64,000 nt of DNA from Flavobacterium sp. (GCF_024710485.1 NZ_JANJUQ010000032.1:62001-126000); one strand, 5' to 3'. Numbered from the stretch's first letter, positions 25,988 through 35,403 are shown. The notes: generated from the sequence alone by a model not told the origin. Numbers and translations: made by a program.

Positions 25988-27682
25988 TTGAGAAAGTTAC
26001 TTTTTTACATCGGATGTTGTTTATTAACCATAAATCTGGTTACAGCACAAAAGAAATCATCTACCATAAATGTAGAGTATTCTGATTTTGCCGATAGAAA
26101 TCAAGATGAAATCCCCGATGCCTTGTTACTCCGCGGCAATGTCAGAATTAGTCATGAAGGCGTAGTCTTTACTTGTAATAAGGCCTATTTTTTTGAAAAA
26201 GAAAACTACCTCAAAGCTTTCGGCGATGTCCAAATGGTGCAAGGCGATACGCTTTTCCTAAACAGTAAATACGCCGAATACAATGGCGAGATCAAGCAAG
26301 CCTATGCTACCGGAAACGTAGTGATGCGTTCTCCCGAATCGAGATTGGTGACCGATACCATCAACTTCGATCGCAATACCCAAGAGGCTTTTTACAATAC
26401 GTACGGTACCATTACCAACCGAGAAAACACTTTAAAGAGTAAATCAGGACGTTATTATGCTAATGAGAAAAAGTTTCGTTTTTTAACCGCTGTAACCATT
26501 ACCAATCCGAAATACACAATCAAATCGAATCACTTGGATTATTACACCAATTCGGGTCACTCCTATTTGTTTGGGCCGTCAACCATAACCAGTAAAGAGA
26601 ATTTTATTTATACCGAAAAAGGATTTTACGACACTAAGAAGAATTTGGCCTATTTCAAACGAAAATCCTACATCAAATATAAGGACCGACGCATTGAAGG
26701 CGACAGTTTGTATTACGATAGAAACCGGGAGTATGCATCGGCTACCAACAATGTTAAAATAACCGATTCGATTAACAAAGGCTTAATCAAAGGGCATTAC
26801 GCCGAAATTTATCGCAATCTGAAAACCCAAAAAGATTCGATGATGATTACCAAAAGAGCCGTTGCCATTACTTTGGTAGAAAATGACTCGATGTATGTAC
26901 ACGGTAAAAAAATGATTATCACTGGAAAACCGGGCGAACGTATCGTTAGAGCTTTTAACAACGTACGCTTTTACAAAACCGATATGAGCGGTAAATGCGA
27001 TTCAATCCATTCTGACCAAAAAACAAATCTGACCAAACTCATCAAAAATCCGATTCTTTGGAACTATGAAAACCAGATGACCGGCGATGTCATGCATCTT
27101 ATCGGTAATAATAAAACGGAGAAATTGGATTCGCTTAAGGTGCTAAATAACGCTTTTATCATTTCAAAAGACACGCTCAGCACCGGTTACAATCAAGTGA
27201 AAGGGCAAAATCTATATGGAAAATTTGAAGACAATAAACTGCGGGAAGTCGACATCATTAAAAACACCGAAGTCATTTACTACATGCGAAATGACCAGCA
27301 AGAGCTAATCGGCATCAACAAAAGCGTCAGCAGTAAAATCAACATGGTTTTGGATAAAAATACTATCGAAACCATCACCAATTTCAACCAAATTGACGGC
27401 GATATTTATCCCGAGAAAGATTTGCCTGAAAACGCCCGAAAATTGAGAGGATTTATATGGCGCGGCGATGAACGCATTAAGTCGAAAGACGATATTTTCC
27501 CTGTGGAAGAAAACGAATTAGACGCCAAAATTCAAACCGAACGCAAAGCCGAAATGGATCAGGACAACAAACCGCTTTTGCCTTCCAAAGAAACCTTGGA
27601 TTACGATAAAAACAATCCAAATCCGAGAGCCAAAGCCGCCAAAAAAGAAAAAGAGAACGGGGCAAAACCCAAGGTACAATAG
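25988..27682 (+). CDS. OstA-like periplasmic LPS-transport family protein
   Basis: The 564-residue protein has a signal peptide (MRKLLFYIGCCLLTINLVTA) followed by repeated beta-hairpin segments of the OstA/LptA/LptD-N type. Examples are LLRGNVRISHEGVVFTCNKA, YLKAFGDVQMVQGDTLFLNS and YATGNVVMRSPESRLVTDTI. In Bacteroidota such proteins probably bridge LPS from inner to outer membrane, the LptA role, though they are much longer than E. coli LptA. There is no ATG: TTG at 25988 is the only start that places the signal peptide. An upstream TAA closes the frame. A promoter and a palindrome sit before it. Its C-terminus is lysine- and asparagine-rich. Confidence 0.88.
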   Translation: MRKLLFYIGCCLLTINLVTAQKKSSTINVEYSDFADRNQDEIPDALLLRGNVRISHEGVVFTCNKAYFFEKENYLKAFGDVQMVQGDTLFLNSKYAEYNGEIKQAYATGNVVMRSPESRLVTDTINFDRNTQEAFYNTYGTITNRENTLKSKSGRYYANEKKFRFLTAVTITNPKYTIKSNHLDYYTNSGHSYLFGPSTITSKENFIYTEKGFYDTKKNLAYFKRKSYIKYKDRRIEGDSLYYDRNREYASATNNVKITDSINKGLIKGHYAEIYRNLKTQKDSMMITKRAVAITLVENDSMYVHGKKMIITGKPGERIVRAFNNVRFYKTDMSGKCDSIHSDQKTNLTKLIKNPILWNYENQMTGDVMHLIGNNKTEKLDSLKVLNNAFIISKDTLSTGYNQVKGQNLYGKFEDNKLREVDIIKNTEVIYYMRNDQQELIGINKSVSSKINMVLDKNTIETITNFNQIDGDIYPEKDLPENARKLRGFIWRGDERIKSKDDIFPVEENELDAKIQTERKAEMDQDNKPLLPSKETLDYDKNNPNPRAKAAKKEKENGAKPKVQ

Positions 27683-27713
27683 TCTCAGCTTTCAGTCTCA
27701 TTTCATGACCGAT

Positions 27714-27734
27714 AACTGACAACTGACAACCTAC
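27714..27734 (+). repeat. Heptamer tandem repeat (AACTGAC-type), 3 units
   Basis: Two AACTGAC units and one AACCTAC unit in perfect 7-base register lie 31 bases after the OstA-like stop and 5 bases before the aminotransferase ATG. An imperfect TCAG-rich stretch precedes them. Unit sequence differs from other heptamer loci here. Confidence 0.75.
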
Positions 27735-27739
27735 ATATC

Positions 27740-28924
27740 ATGAAAGAAGATTTTTTAAAATACCAAGCGCAAACTTCACCCTATCCGTTAGGCATGGAAG
27801 TATCACATGCTGTTGGTTCTTACATTTACGACACTCATAATAAAAAATACCTCGATTTTGTAGCCGGTGTTTCCGCTTGTTCGTTAGGGCACCAACATCC
27901 GCGAGTAAATCAGGCCATCATCGACCAATTGAACAAGTATTCGCATGTAATGGTTTACGGTGAATACGCCCAACATCCGGCTGTAGCTTACTGTAAATTA
28001 TTGGTCGAACATTTACCGCCGAGTTTGAACAAAATCTATTTGGTCAACTCCGGTACAGAAGCTTGCGAAGGTGCTCTGAAATTAGTGCGACGCGTGACCA
28101 GAAGAAGCCAATTGATTTCGTGTCACAACGCCTACCACGGCAACACGATGGGTTCGATGAGTGTAATGGGTTTTGAAGAACGCAAGCAAATTTTTCGTCC
28201 TTTGATTCCGGATGTCGATTTCATTACGTTTAACAATGAAGCCGATTTAGAAAAAATCACCACCAAAACCGCCGGAATTATTTTGGAAAGCATCCAAGGC
28301 GGAGCCGGTTTTATTGAGCCGAAAAATGATTTCTTGGCTAAGGTCAAAAAACGCTGCGAGGAAGTCGGCGCTCTGATGATTATAGACGAAATCCAACCCG
28401 GATTTGGTCGTACCGGAAAATTATTCGGTTTTGAAAACTACAATGTGGTACCCGATGTAGTGATTATAGGTAAAGGTATGGCCGGCGGTATGCCCGTGGG
28501 TGGATTTATTGCCAATGAAAAACACATGGATTTGTTGAGTCACGACCCGAAATTAGGACACATTACCACTTTTGGCGGACATCCTGTCATAGCGGCAGCC
28601 AGCTTGGCTACTTTACAAGAAGTGCTGGAAAAAGACTATGCACAACAATCTTTAGCCAAAGAAAAGCTATTCCGAGAACTTTTGGTACATCCTTTGATAA
28701 CCGAAATAAGAGGACGAGGCTTAATGTTGGCGGCTATGACCAGCGACCCGGAAATTACCAACCAAGTCATTTTCAAATGCCAAGACAAAGGATTGATTTT
28801 GTTTTGGTTGTTGTTTGAAGGTTGTGCCATCAGAATTACGCCGCCGCTCACCATTTCTGAAGACGAAATCAGAGAAGGTTGCGCCATCATCCTTGAAGCA
28901 ATGAATGAGATAGTTTCAGGTTAA
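27740..28924 (+). CDS. Class III PLP-dependent aminotransferase (aspartate/acetylornithine-type)
   Basis: The 394-residue protein is a class III aminotransferase. The Schiff-base lysine is K245 in DVVIIGKGMAGGMPVGGF, with D216 in IIDEIQPGFGRTGKLFGFE as the cofactor-holding residue. The YHGNTMGSMSVMG and GTEACEGALKLVR blocks are also present. Annotation as an aspartate aminotransferase family protein is common for flavobacterial homologues, but substrate could be ornithine, lysine, GABA or an omega-amino acid. It is cytoplasmic. Its promoter region carries a heptamer repeat, and another heptamer block begins right after its stop. No pathway genes flank it. Confidence 0.9.
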   Translation: MKEDFLKYQAQTSPYPLGMEVSHAVGSYIYDTHNKKYLDFVAGVSACSLGHQHPRVNQAIIDQLNKYSHVMVYGEYAQHPAVAYCKLLVEHLPPSLNKIYLVNSGTEACEGALKLVRRVTRRSQLISCHNAYHGNTMGSMSVMGFEERKQIFRPLIPDVDFITFNNEADLEKITTKTAGIILESIQGGAGFIEPKNDFLAKVKKRCEEVGALMIIDEIQPGFGRTGKLFGFENYNVVPDVVIIGKGMAGGMPVGGFIANEKHMDLLSHDPKLGHITTFGGHPVIAAASLATLQEVLEKDYAQQSLAKEKLFRELLVHPLITEIRGRGLMLAAMTSDPEITNQVIFKCQDKGLILFWLLFEGCAIRITPPLTISEDEIREGCAIILEAMNEIVSG

Positions 28925-28925
28925 A

Positions 28926-28993
28926 AAGTGGCAAGTTGCGAGTTTAAAAACGTCTTTAGAACCCGAAACCTTGAACCCGAAACGCGAAACCAA
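28926..28993 (+). repeat. Heptamer tandem repeats after the class III aminotransferase
   Basis: Block one starts 2 bases after the stop codon: AAGTGGC, AAGTTGC, GAGTTTA. Block two starts at 28959: GAACCCG, AAACCTT, GAACCCG, AAACGCG, AAACC. Both keep a 7-base period. The remaining 28994-29093 stretch is AT-rich and carries no gene or clear promoter that I can see. Confidence 0.78.
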
Positions 28994-29093
28994 AAAAATG
29001 TTAATTAAATTGTTTACAACAATCAATTAGCCCAACAATAATACAAACCCCATTTCCCTAATTTTATTAAGGATAATTTTAACACCTACCGGT

Positions 29094-30494
29094 ATGCACT
29101 TGGATCACGACGAAGAAGACTACAACTTATCCTTAGCGAAATTTGAATCGATGTTGAAAACCAACAAAGTTTTATTTTTCGATTCAGAGGAATTTGAGGA
29201 AATCATTCTGCATTACCTCGACATGGGAAAAGCTACTTTGGCCAAAAAAGCCTTGAAGTTAGGACTGGAACAACACCCTAAATCTACCGGATTAAAATTA
29301 GTGCAAGTAGAAATGTTGGTGTACGAAGACAAATTGGATCAGGCAGAAAAATTACTCAACGAATTGTACGCCATTGAACCTACCAACGAAGAAATTTTTA
29401 TCCAAAAAGCCAATATTTATTCCAAAAGAGACAATCACGAAAAGGCGGTTGAATTTTTACAAACCGCTCTAATCTACACGGAAGACCTTGCCGATGTGTA
29501 CAACTTAATCGGGATGGAATATCTTTTTATGGACAATTTGGAATTGGCCAAAGAAAACTTCATCAAATGTTTGGAAGAAGATTTTGAAGACCAATCGGCT
29601 CTTTACAATGTAGTGTATTGTTTTGAGTTTTTAGACCAAAATTTAGAAGCCATTGAATACCTTAAAACGTATATCGACCGCAACCCTTACAGCGAAATTG
29701 CCTGGCACCAATCCGGACGTTTGTATTACGGTGTAAAGGATTATGAAAATGCAGTTCGTTCGTTTGAATTTGCTACTTATATAGATGATGAATTTTTGGG
29801 TGCTTTCATGGAAAAAGGGAAAGCCTTGGAGCGTTTAAAACGATACGATGAAGCCATCGAAAGCTATAAACGTACAATAGAGTTAGACGATCCGACTTCC
29901 TACGCCTTATTGCGCATCGGAAAATGTTATGAGAAACTAGGCAACAAAGTCGAAGCCTTAAAATATTTCAACAAAACTGTACACGAAGATCCACTTTTAG
30001 ACAAAGGTTGGATTGCGATTACCGATTTTTATGTGCGTCAAAAAAATTACCAAAAAGCCTTGTTTTATGTCAATAAAGCCTTGGCCATAGACGATCAAAA
30101 TCGTTTGTATTGGAAGCGTTTTGCGACCATCAACAAGGCCATGAATTTGTTTGAAGAAGCCGAATTTGGTTACCGAAAAGCTGTAGAGTTTGGCGATTAC
30201 CAATTGGACACTTGGTTGTTTTGGGTAGACATGATGCAAAACATGGGCGAAACCAATAATGCGATACTGACCTTGATTCAGGCTTCGGAATATTTTCCGG
30301 AAGAGTGTGAGATTGAATACCGATTAGCCGGACTGCATTTCTCTTTACACGAAGAAGAAAAAGGCAATTTCCATTTGAGCAACGGCTTACGTTTAAACTC
30401 TAAACACAGCACCATTTTAGCAGAATTATTTCCTAGAATTTGGGAGAGATCATCGGTACAAGAGTATATTGCCAAACATCAAAAACCGGAATAA
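29094..30494 (+). CDS. Tetratricopeptide-repeat protein
   Basis: The 466-residue protein is made of TPR units from near residue 60 to the end. Typical units are ALKLGLEQHPKSTGLKLVQV, KAVEFLQTALIYTEDLADVY, and KRYDEAIESYKRTIELDDPTS. There is no signal peptide or transmembrane segment, so it is cytoplasmic. TPR proteins form scaffolds, but no partner can be named. Its stop abuts aroE with no gap, so the two may be cotranscribed. The preceding interval holds heptamer repeats only. A TAnnTTTA-like element near 29057 is a weak promoter candidate. Confidence 0.9.
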   Translation: MHLDHDEEDYNLSLAKFESMLKTNKVLFFDSEEFEEIILHYLDMGKATLAKKALKLGLEQHPKSTGLKLVQVEMLVYEDKLDQAEKLLNELYAIEPTNEEIFIQKANIYSKRDNHEKAVEFLQTALIYTEDLADVYNLIGMEYLFMDNLELAKENFIKCLEEDFEDQSALYNVVYCFEFLDQNLEAIEYLKTYIDRNPYSEIAWHQSGRLYYGVKDYENAVRSFEFATYIDDEFLGAFMEKGKALERLKRYDEAIESYKRTIELDDPTSYALLRIGKCYEKLGNKVEALKYFNKTVHEDPLLDKGWIAITDFYVRQKNYQKALFYVNKALAIDDQNRLYWKRFATINKAMNLFEEAEFGYRKAVEFGDYQLDTWLFWVDMMQNMGETNNAILTLIQASEYFPEECEIEYRLAGLHFSLHEEEKGNFHLSNGLRLNSKHSTILAELFPRIWERSSVQEYIAKHQKPE

Positions 30495-31235
30495 ATGTCG
30501 AAGAGACAGTTTGGTCTGATTGGGAAAAACATTGCCTATTCATTTTCCAAAAAGTACTTTACCGAAAAGTTTGCTTTGGGTCATTTGGAGGATTGTACAT
30601 ATGACAACTTTGACATCCAATCGATAGAAGCATTTCCGACCATTATTGCTGACAATCCGGAATTAAAAGGATTGAATGTAACCATTCCGTATAAAGAAGC
30701 GGTGATTCCCTATTTGGACCAATTGTCTGATAAAGCCGCTAAAATTGGAGCGGTTAATGTGATTCGGTTTACCAAAAAAGGAAATCTAAAAGGCTACAAC
30801 TCGGATTATTATGGCTTTATGAAATCTTTGGAACCTTTACTCCAATCCTACCATCAAAAAGCGCTTATTCTAGGAACCGGCGGCGCTGCCAAAGCCGTGG
30901 CTTTTGCTTTAGAACAACTTGGTCTATTATACACTTTTGTTTCTCGTGAAGTCGGAGCTAACTGTATCCACTACGACCAAATCAACGCAACCACTTTCGA
31001 CCATTACCAAATTATCATCAACTGCACGCCATTAGGAACGAGTCCGAATATTGAGGCCTTTCCTCCTATTCCTTACGACTATTTTACTGACAAACACATT
31101 GCCTTCGATTTGATTTACAATCCGGAAGAAACGACATTTCTGAAAAATGCCAAACAACAAGGCGCCATTACCAAAAACGGTTACGAAATGTTAGTATTAC
31201 AGGCGGAAAAGGCTTGGAAAATTTGGAATAAATAG
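30495..31235 (+). CDS. aroE: Shikimate 5-dehydrogenase
   Basis: The 246-residue protein matches AroE, somewhat shorter than the roughly 270 residues of E. coli. Shikimate-binding residues lie in GKNIAYSFSKKYF (SxS), catalytic K67 in LNVTIPYKEAV and D104 in GYNSDYYGFM. The NADP-binding loop is ILGTGGAAKAVAFALEQL. The end carries NGYEMLVLQAEKAWKIW. It reduces 3-dehydroshikimate to shikimate in the aromatic amino acid pathway. It abuts the TPR gene upstream, an unusual partnership. No other aro gene is visible in this window. Confidence 0.93.
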   Translation: MSKRQFGLIGKNIAYSFSKKYFTEKFALGHLEDCTYDNFDIQSIEAFPTIIADNPELKGLNVTIPYKEAVIPYLDQLSDKAAKIGAVNVIRFTKKGNLKGYNSDYYGFMKSLEPLLQSYHQKALILGTGGAAKAVAFALEQLGLLYTFVSREVGANCIHYDQINATTFDHYQIIINCTPLGTSPNIEAFPPIPYDYFTDKHIAFDLIYNPEETTFLKNAKQQGAITKNGYEMLVLQAEKAWKIWNK

Positions 31236-31311
31236 TTTCACCATGTAAGGCATTTAAGTTCGATTAAGACAGATAAAGAACTTATGACTTTTATGATTCA
31301 AATAAAGAATA

Positions 31312-31785
31312 ATGAATATTAAGCTAATCGCCATTGGCAAAACCGACAACAAGGCTTTACAATCGTTAATTGACGATTACACCAAACGCTTGTCTTTTTA
31401 CATCAAGTTTGATTTAGATATTATCCCCGATATCAAAAACGTTAAGAATCTTTCGGAAGCGCAACAAAAAGAGAAAGAAGGCGAATTGATTTTAGGCAAA
31501 TTAACCCCGACCGATCAATTGATTTTACTGGATGAAAACGGTTCTACCTTTTCAAGCTTAGGTTTTTCGGATTACCTGCAAAAGAAAATGAATTCGGGTA
31601 CGAAAACCTTAGTTTTTGTGATTGGCGGACCGTATGGCTTTAGCACTGAGGTTTACAAAAAAGCACAAGGCAAGGTCTCGCTTTCCGAAATGACTTTTTC
31701 GCATCAAATGGTTCGGTTATTCTTTATCGAACAATTGTATCGCGGTTTTACCATATTGCGCAACGAACCGTATCATCATCAATAA
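31312..31785 (+). CDS. rlmH: 23S rRNA (pseudouridine1915-N3)-methyltransferase
   Basis: The 157-residue protein matches RlmH (YbeA/SPOUT) in length and motifs. The knotted SAM site includes QLILLDENGSTFSSLGFSDY and FVIGGPYGFSTEVYKKA, and the C-terminus ends LFFIEQLYRGFTILRNEPYHHQ, the diagnostic end with YHH. It methylates pseudouridine 1915 in helix 69 of 23S rRNA. It is a single-gene unit. Its stop is followed after one base by a heptamer repeat that extends to the end of the convergent lipoprotein gene. No frame problem. Confidence 0.96.
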   Translation: MNIKLIAIGKTDNKALQSLIDDYTKRLSFYIKFDLDIIPDIKNVKNLSEAQQKEKEGELILGKLTPTDQLILLDENGSTFSSLGFSDYLQKKMNSGTKTLVFVIGGPYGFSTEVYKKAQGKVSLSEMTFSHQMVRLFFIEQLYRGFTILRNEPYHHQ

Positions 31786-31786
31786 A

Positions 31787-31824
31787 AAGTACAAAGTACG
31801 AAGTTGGAAGTACGAAGTTAGAGT
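31787..31824. repeat. Degenerate heptamer tandem repeat (AAGTACG / AAGTTGG)
   Basis: From 31787 the units are AAGTACA, AAGTACG, AAGTTGG, AAGTACG, AAGTTAG. Then register continues to 31828 with AGTTTAG, reaching the stop codon of the convergent lipoprotein gene. The whole space between the two genes' stops is this repeat. Confidence 0.85.
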
Positions 31825-32454
31825 TTAGTAGATGTACTCGCGTTTGGTTTTGATGGTTACGCCTTTTTGCGTGATATTCAGATGCTTCAAAAACAATTTG
31901 TATTCGATGTATTTCCCAAACGACATGCCTTTGTCGAAAGAGAAATAAATTCTCGAATTCGGCATTTTGTTGATAAATTGTTCCAACTGATTTTTAGAAA
32001 AAACCAACTCGTCATAATGCACTAAGTCATTTCGGTCTAAATAAAAATGACGGATGTTAAAATCGGGTTTCTCCAATTTATAACGAATTTCAGTAAACGG
32101 CATGAACGCCAAATTTTTCTTTACAGTATCTGTGTAGGTGAAATAGTTTTCAGAAGCTTCATTTTTGTGAGCGCTTTTGTCTTTTTTATTTTGCAGTTTT
32201 TTAATCTCCAAAATCACTTTACGCAACGGCAAGCGCTTATCAATGTTAAACAGCCAATTGGTAGAACTGATAGAATTGTTTCGATTGACATTCACCACCG
32301 TATCCTTTTCATTGGCTTCGAAAAAGAAATAAATCGGAGAATGATCTTTCACTTCGGCTACTATTGTTTCTTGGGCAACCGGCAACAATACTTCTTTATC
32401 CTTACCGCAGGACAGCATGAGCAGTGAAAATAGTATTAAAGCAATTGGTTTCAT
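31825..32454 (-). CDS. Putative lipoprotein of unknown function
   Basis: The 209-residue protein has a lipoprotein signal peptide ending LLMLSC, with C16 as the lipidated residue. The mature part starts GKDKEVLLPVAQETIVAEVK. It contains a central YFFFEANEKDTVVNVNRNN stretch and a basic segment KKLQNKKDKSAHKNEASEN. The C-terminal ~80 residues are hydrophilic beta/alpha-type sequence (FDKGMSFGKYIEYKLFLKHL). I recognise no catalytic motif. Biopolymer-transport-like proteins in Bacteroidota share some similarity of length, but I cannot support an assignment. The gene is upstream of nothing obvious and follows folP on the same strand with a 16-base gap. Confidence 0.8.
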   Translation of the reverse strand: MKPIALILFSLLMLSCGKDKEVLLPVAQETIVAEVKDHSPIYFFFEANEKDTVVNVNRNNSISSTNWLFNIDKRLPLRKVILEIKKLQNKKDKSAHKNEASENYFTYTDTVKKNLAFMPFTEIRYKLEKPDFNIRHFYLDRNDLVHYDELVFSKNQLEQFINKMPNSRIYFSFDKGMSFGKYIEYKLFLKHLNITQKGVTIKTKREYIY

Positions 32455-32470
32455 TTTTGAAATTTGGGAT

Positions 32471-33301
32471 TTAATTTTTAGCCATTAAACTTTGGTGCAA
32501 TTTTACGCATTCTATCGCTTCTTTCACATCATGCACTCTTAAAATATTACTACCTTTTTGTAAAGCTATTGTATTGAGTACCGTGGTGCCGTTAAGCGCA
32601 AACTCGGCTGTAGTTTCTAAGGTTTTGTAAATCATTGATTTTCGGGAAATGCCGACTAATATTGGTAACTCCAAACGATCAAACAACTCTAAATTAGCCA
32701 ACAGTTCAAAGTTTTGTTCGGTCGTTTTAGCAAAACCAAAACCCGGATCTATAATCAAATCGTTGATACCATAACTGCGAGCCAATGCTATTTTCTCTGA
32801 AAAATAAAATAATACTTCTTTAGTGATATTGTTGTATTGCGCCAAATTTTGCATGGTTTGCGGATTGCCTTTCATGTGCATCATGATGTACGGCACTTGA
32901 AACTCGGCTACCGTTTGCATCATTTGCTCGTCTAAACCACCGGCAGCAATATCGTTTACTATACAAGCACCTGCTTCCAAAGCAGCTTTGGCCACTTTGG
33001 CTCTAAAAGTATCGACAGAAATTAAGGCTTCAGGAAAATGTTGCAGTATGAGTTTCACAACCGGAACAAGTCGTTCGGTTTCTTCGACTTCCGAAACAAA
33101 CTCGGCACTCGGCTTACTTGAATACGCACCAATATCGATGAAAGTTGCGCCTTCAGCCAGCATTTTTTCGGCCTGGTCCAGCAATGCATTGTTATTGGTA
33201 TACTTGCCACCATCGTAAAAAGAATTAGGCGTTACATTCAAGATGCCCATCACTTTGGGAATCGTTAAATCGATTAGATTTCCGCGACAATTGATCGTCA
33301 T
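32471..33301 (-). CDS. folP: Dihydropteroate synthase
   Basis: The 276-residue protein matches FolP. Signatures are VMGILNVTPNSFYDGGKY (pterin side) and FIDIGAYSSKPSA, with later blocks ISVDTFRAKVAKAALEAG and IVNDIAAGGLDEQM, and FGFAKTTEQNFELLANLE. Conserved Arg/Lys blocks end the protein (ISRKSMIYKTL). It condenses p-aminobenzoate with dihydropterin pyrophosphate in folate synthesis. It is divergent from DUF1599 at 33437. In Bacteroidota folP and DUF1599/BT_3928 genes often lie side by side, as here. The downstream same-strand lipoprotein is 16 bases away, so the two may be cotranscribed. Confidence 0.95.
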   Translation of the reverse strand: MTINCRGNLIDLTIPKVMGILNVTPNSFYDGGKYTNNNALLDQAEKMLAEGATFIDIGAYSSKPSAEFVSEVEETERLVPVVKLILQHFPEALISVDTFRAKVAKAALEAGACIVNDIAAGGLDEQMMQTVAEFQVPYIMMHMKGNPQTMQNLAQYNNITKEVLFYFSEKIALARSYGINDLIIDPGFGFAKTTEQNFELLANLELFDRLELPILVGISRKSMIYKTLETTAEFALNGTTVLNTIALQKGSNILRVHDVKEAIECVKLHQSLMAKN

Positions 33302-33400
33302 TTTCCTATATGAGTTGTGGTTTGACTGACTTCCGTTAAAATATCCTTAAAACTGAAATTACTAAACTGAATTCATCCCTCGGCAATCAAAAAAATTCTT

Positions 33401-33408
33401 TACTTTTG
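33401..33408 (+). promoter_or_regulatory. -7 element (TACTTTTG) for the DUF1599 gene
   Basis: TACTTTTG matches TAnnTTTG and lies 29 bases upstream of the chosen ATG at 33437. This also argues against a start at 33416, which would be very near the transcription start. Confidence 0.5.
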
Positions 33409-33436
33409 GGAAAATTTGACACAAAGATACACTGAA

Positions 33437-33979
33437 ATGAGTAATACTTCTCAAGAATATGATAAGGTAATCACAATTTGCCGACAACTGTACATCAACA
33501 AAATGAAAGACTATGGTAGCGCTTGGCGAATCTTGAGATTGCCGTCGTTAACCGACCAAATTTTTATCAAAGCACAACGCATTCGCAGTTTGCAACAAAA
33601 TGACATCCGAAAAGTAGACGAAGACGAAAGCGGTGAATTCATCGGAATCATCAATTATTCGATTATGGCTTTAATCCAATTGGACTTGGGCGTAGTAGAA
33701 CAACCTGATTTAGACTTAGCAAAAGCCATCGAGTTGTACGATTCAAAAGTGGCTTTAACCAAATCGCTAATGGAAGCCAAAAACCACGATTACGGCGAAG
33801 CTTGGCGTGAAATGCGCGTGAGTTCGTTGACCGATTTGATCCTGCAAAAACTACTGCGCGTCAAACAAATTGAAGATAACCAAGGCAAAACCATCGTTTC
33901 GGAAGGTATCGATGCTAATTATCAGGACATGATAAATTATTCGGTTTTTGCTTTAATTCTTATGAAATTCGGGCAATAA
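33437..33979 (+). CDS. DUF1599 domain-containing protein
   Basis: I chose the ATG at 33437 (MSNTSQEYDKVITICRQLYI). A TTG seven codons upstream is open but lies close to the -7 element. The 180-residue protein has two related halves, each with CRQLYINKMKDYGSAWRILR and SLMEAKNHDYGEAWREMR: KxxDYGxAWRxxR. This is the DUF1599 (nucleotide modification-associated) duplicated domain. It lacks a signal peptide. The family may bind nucleotides, but the reaction is not settled. Divergent from folP and upstream of the BT_3928-family gene, a conserved neighbourhood. Confidence 0.9.
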   Translation: MSNTSQEYDKVITICRQLYINKMKDYGSAWRILRLPSLTDQIFIKAQRIRSLQQNDIRKVDEDESGEFIGIINYSIMALIQLDLGVVEQPDLDLAKAIELYDSKVALTKSLMEAKNHDYGEAWREMRVSSLTDLILQKLLRVKQIEDNQGKTIVSEGIDANYQDMINYSVFALILMKFGQ

Positions 33980-34053
33980 ATTAAAAAGAACCGACTGAAA
34001 TTTACCTTTTTTATTTTTTAAAAATTTACATTCTAACCTTAGAAATTTTAAAA

Positions 34054-35145
34054 ATGAATACATCAAAAAACAACATCGCTTGGGGAATTCGAATTGTAAT
34101 TTCGTTTTTGTTTTTACTTTCGGCTGTAGCCAAACTGTATCCGTCGCCTTATTTTGCCATTTCCACTTTTGAAGTCAAACAATTGTATCCAATGGGATTT
34201 TCAGAAGGATTTGCGCCATACTTTTCCAGAGTGCTGATTGGTATTGAATTGGCGCTGGGCTTTTTAATCTTACAGAAGAACTTTTTACGAAGCCTTATCA
34301 TTCCGGCCACGATATTGTTATTGTTTGTTTTTACGGCTCATTTAACGATAGAAACCATTCAAAACGGCGGAAATTCGGGCAACTGCGGTTGCTTCGGAAG
34401 TTTGTTACCAATGACACCTATCGAGGCCATATTGAAAAACGTCGCTGCCATGGGGTTATTGGTATGGCTATTGTTCATCATGCCGAAAAATAACGAGAAA
34501 GGACATGATTTTTGGTTGCTGACTTCGGTAACCTTAGCGTCTATTTTAGCGTTGTTCATGCTAGCGCCTATCCAACCTATTGAAAGTGAATTTACGGTTT
34601 CGGAACCGGAAGAAACTGTAACAGACACCATAACAGCAACACCCGTTGACACAACCGCCACGCCAATCATAGTAAAAGACAGCGTTAAAAAAACGGAAGA
34701 AAAAAAACCGGAAGTAACTGCAGCAGTAAACGAACCACCAAAACACAAATCGGGTTACGCTCAGTATTTTTCACACATCGACAAAGGACGTAAAACACTC
34801 TGTTTCTTCGTTCCGGGTTGCGATCATTGCAGAGATGCCGCTAAAGAATTAACCGAATTGCGTAAGAAAACCAAAGATTTTCCGGAAATCTCCATTATTT
34901 TCATGAATGAAGAAGCCGATTTGATTCCGAATTTCTTCAAATACGCCGGTGCCGAATATCCGTATAAAATTATTGAAGTGATTCCGTTTTGGAAAGTACT
35001 TGGCTCGGGCAAAGATACTCCGGGTATCAAATATTTGTGGAATGGTAACGAATACAAATACTACTGGGGCATCACCGATAATAAATTTGACATCGTTGAT
35101 TTTGAAACACTTATCAACAAACCTTATTCTGAATTGAAAAAATAA
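34054..35145 (+). CDS. BT_3928-family protein: MauE/DoxX-like membrane domain fused to thioredoxin-like domain
   Basis: The 363-residue protein has four or so membrane segments in the first 170 residues, DoxX/MauE-like (WGIRIVISFLFLLSAVAKLY), with GNCGCFG (C111, C113), a redox-type Cys pair also seen in MauE. A Thr/Pro/Lys-rich linker (residues 180-235) follows. The C-terminal ~120 residues look like a thioredoxin fold with C256-D-H-C259 in LCFFVPGCDHCRDAAKEL. It probably relays electrons across the inner membrane to disulfides. TlpA-like thioredoxin is two genes downstream. Partner proteins unknown. Confidence 0.85.
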   Translation: MNTSKNNIAWGIRIVISFLFLLSAVAKLYPSPYFAISTFEVKQLYPMGFSEGFAPYFSRVLIGIELALGFLILQKNFLRSLIIPATILLLFVFTAHLTIETIQNGGNSGNCGCFGSLLPMTPIEAILKNVAAMGLLVWLLFIMPKNNEKGHDFWLLTSVTLASILALFMLAPIQPIESEFTVSEPEETVTDTITATPVDTTATPIIVKDSVKKTEEKKPEVTAAVNEPPKHKSGYAQYFSHIDKGRKTLCFFVPGCDHCRDAAKELTELRKKTKDFPEISIIFMNEEADLIPNFFKYAGAEYPYKIIEVIPFWKVLGSGKDTPGIKYLWNGNEYKYYWGITDNKFDIVDFETLINKPYSELKK

Positions 35146-35403
35146 GAACTGTTCAGCAGCTTATTATGTTTGGGAATATCAAAACTCAAATTTATTTTAA
35201 TATTTTTATACCATTGTTATGGCGAATTCCGCTGCTTAATTCGTTGTTGTTGAGTAAGCTATAAACTATGAATTACGAAAAGTTTTTAAATAAAACGCTC
35301 TGTTATTGGTCTTGACTCAACAGAACGGAATCATTTAGGCTAATTTTTTTTGAGAACCAATTGATTTTTTGACACTAAATACCACTTTATGATCAAATAC
35401 ATC
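35146..35403. other. Intergenic stretch with no recognised gene
   Basis: 258 AT-rich bases between the BT_3928-family stop and the next ATG. One imperfect hairpin, CGCTCTGTT with AACAGAACG at about 35299-35327 (one mismatch, long loop), is the only feature I find. No T-run follows it, so it is not a standard terminator. Nothing else supported. Confidence 0.4.

Noticed and set aside
34359..34748. 129-codon open frame antisense to the BT_3928-family gene
   Set aside because: Driven by the Thr/Pro/Glu-rich linker read backwards, giving Val/Ser/Thr-rich sequence. No promoter or homologue-like motif.
35299..35327. Hairpin after the BT_3928-family gene as a terminator
   Set aside because: One mismatch, 13-14 base loop and no T-run; too weak to call.
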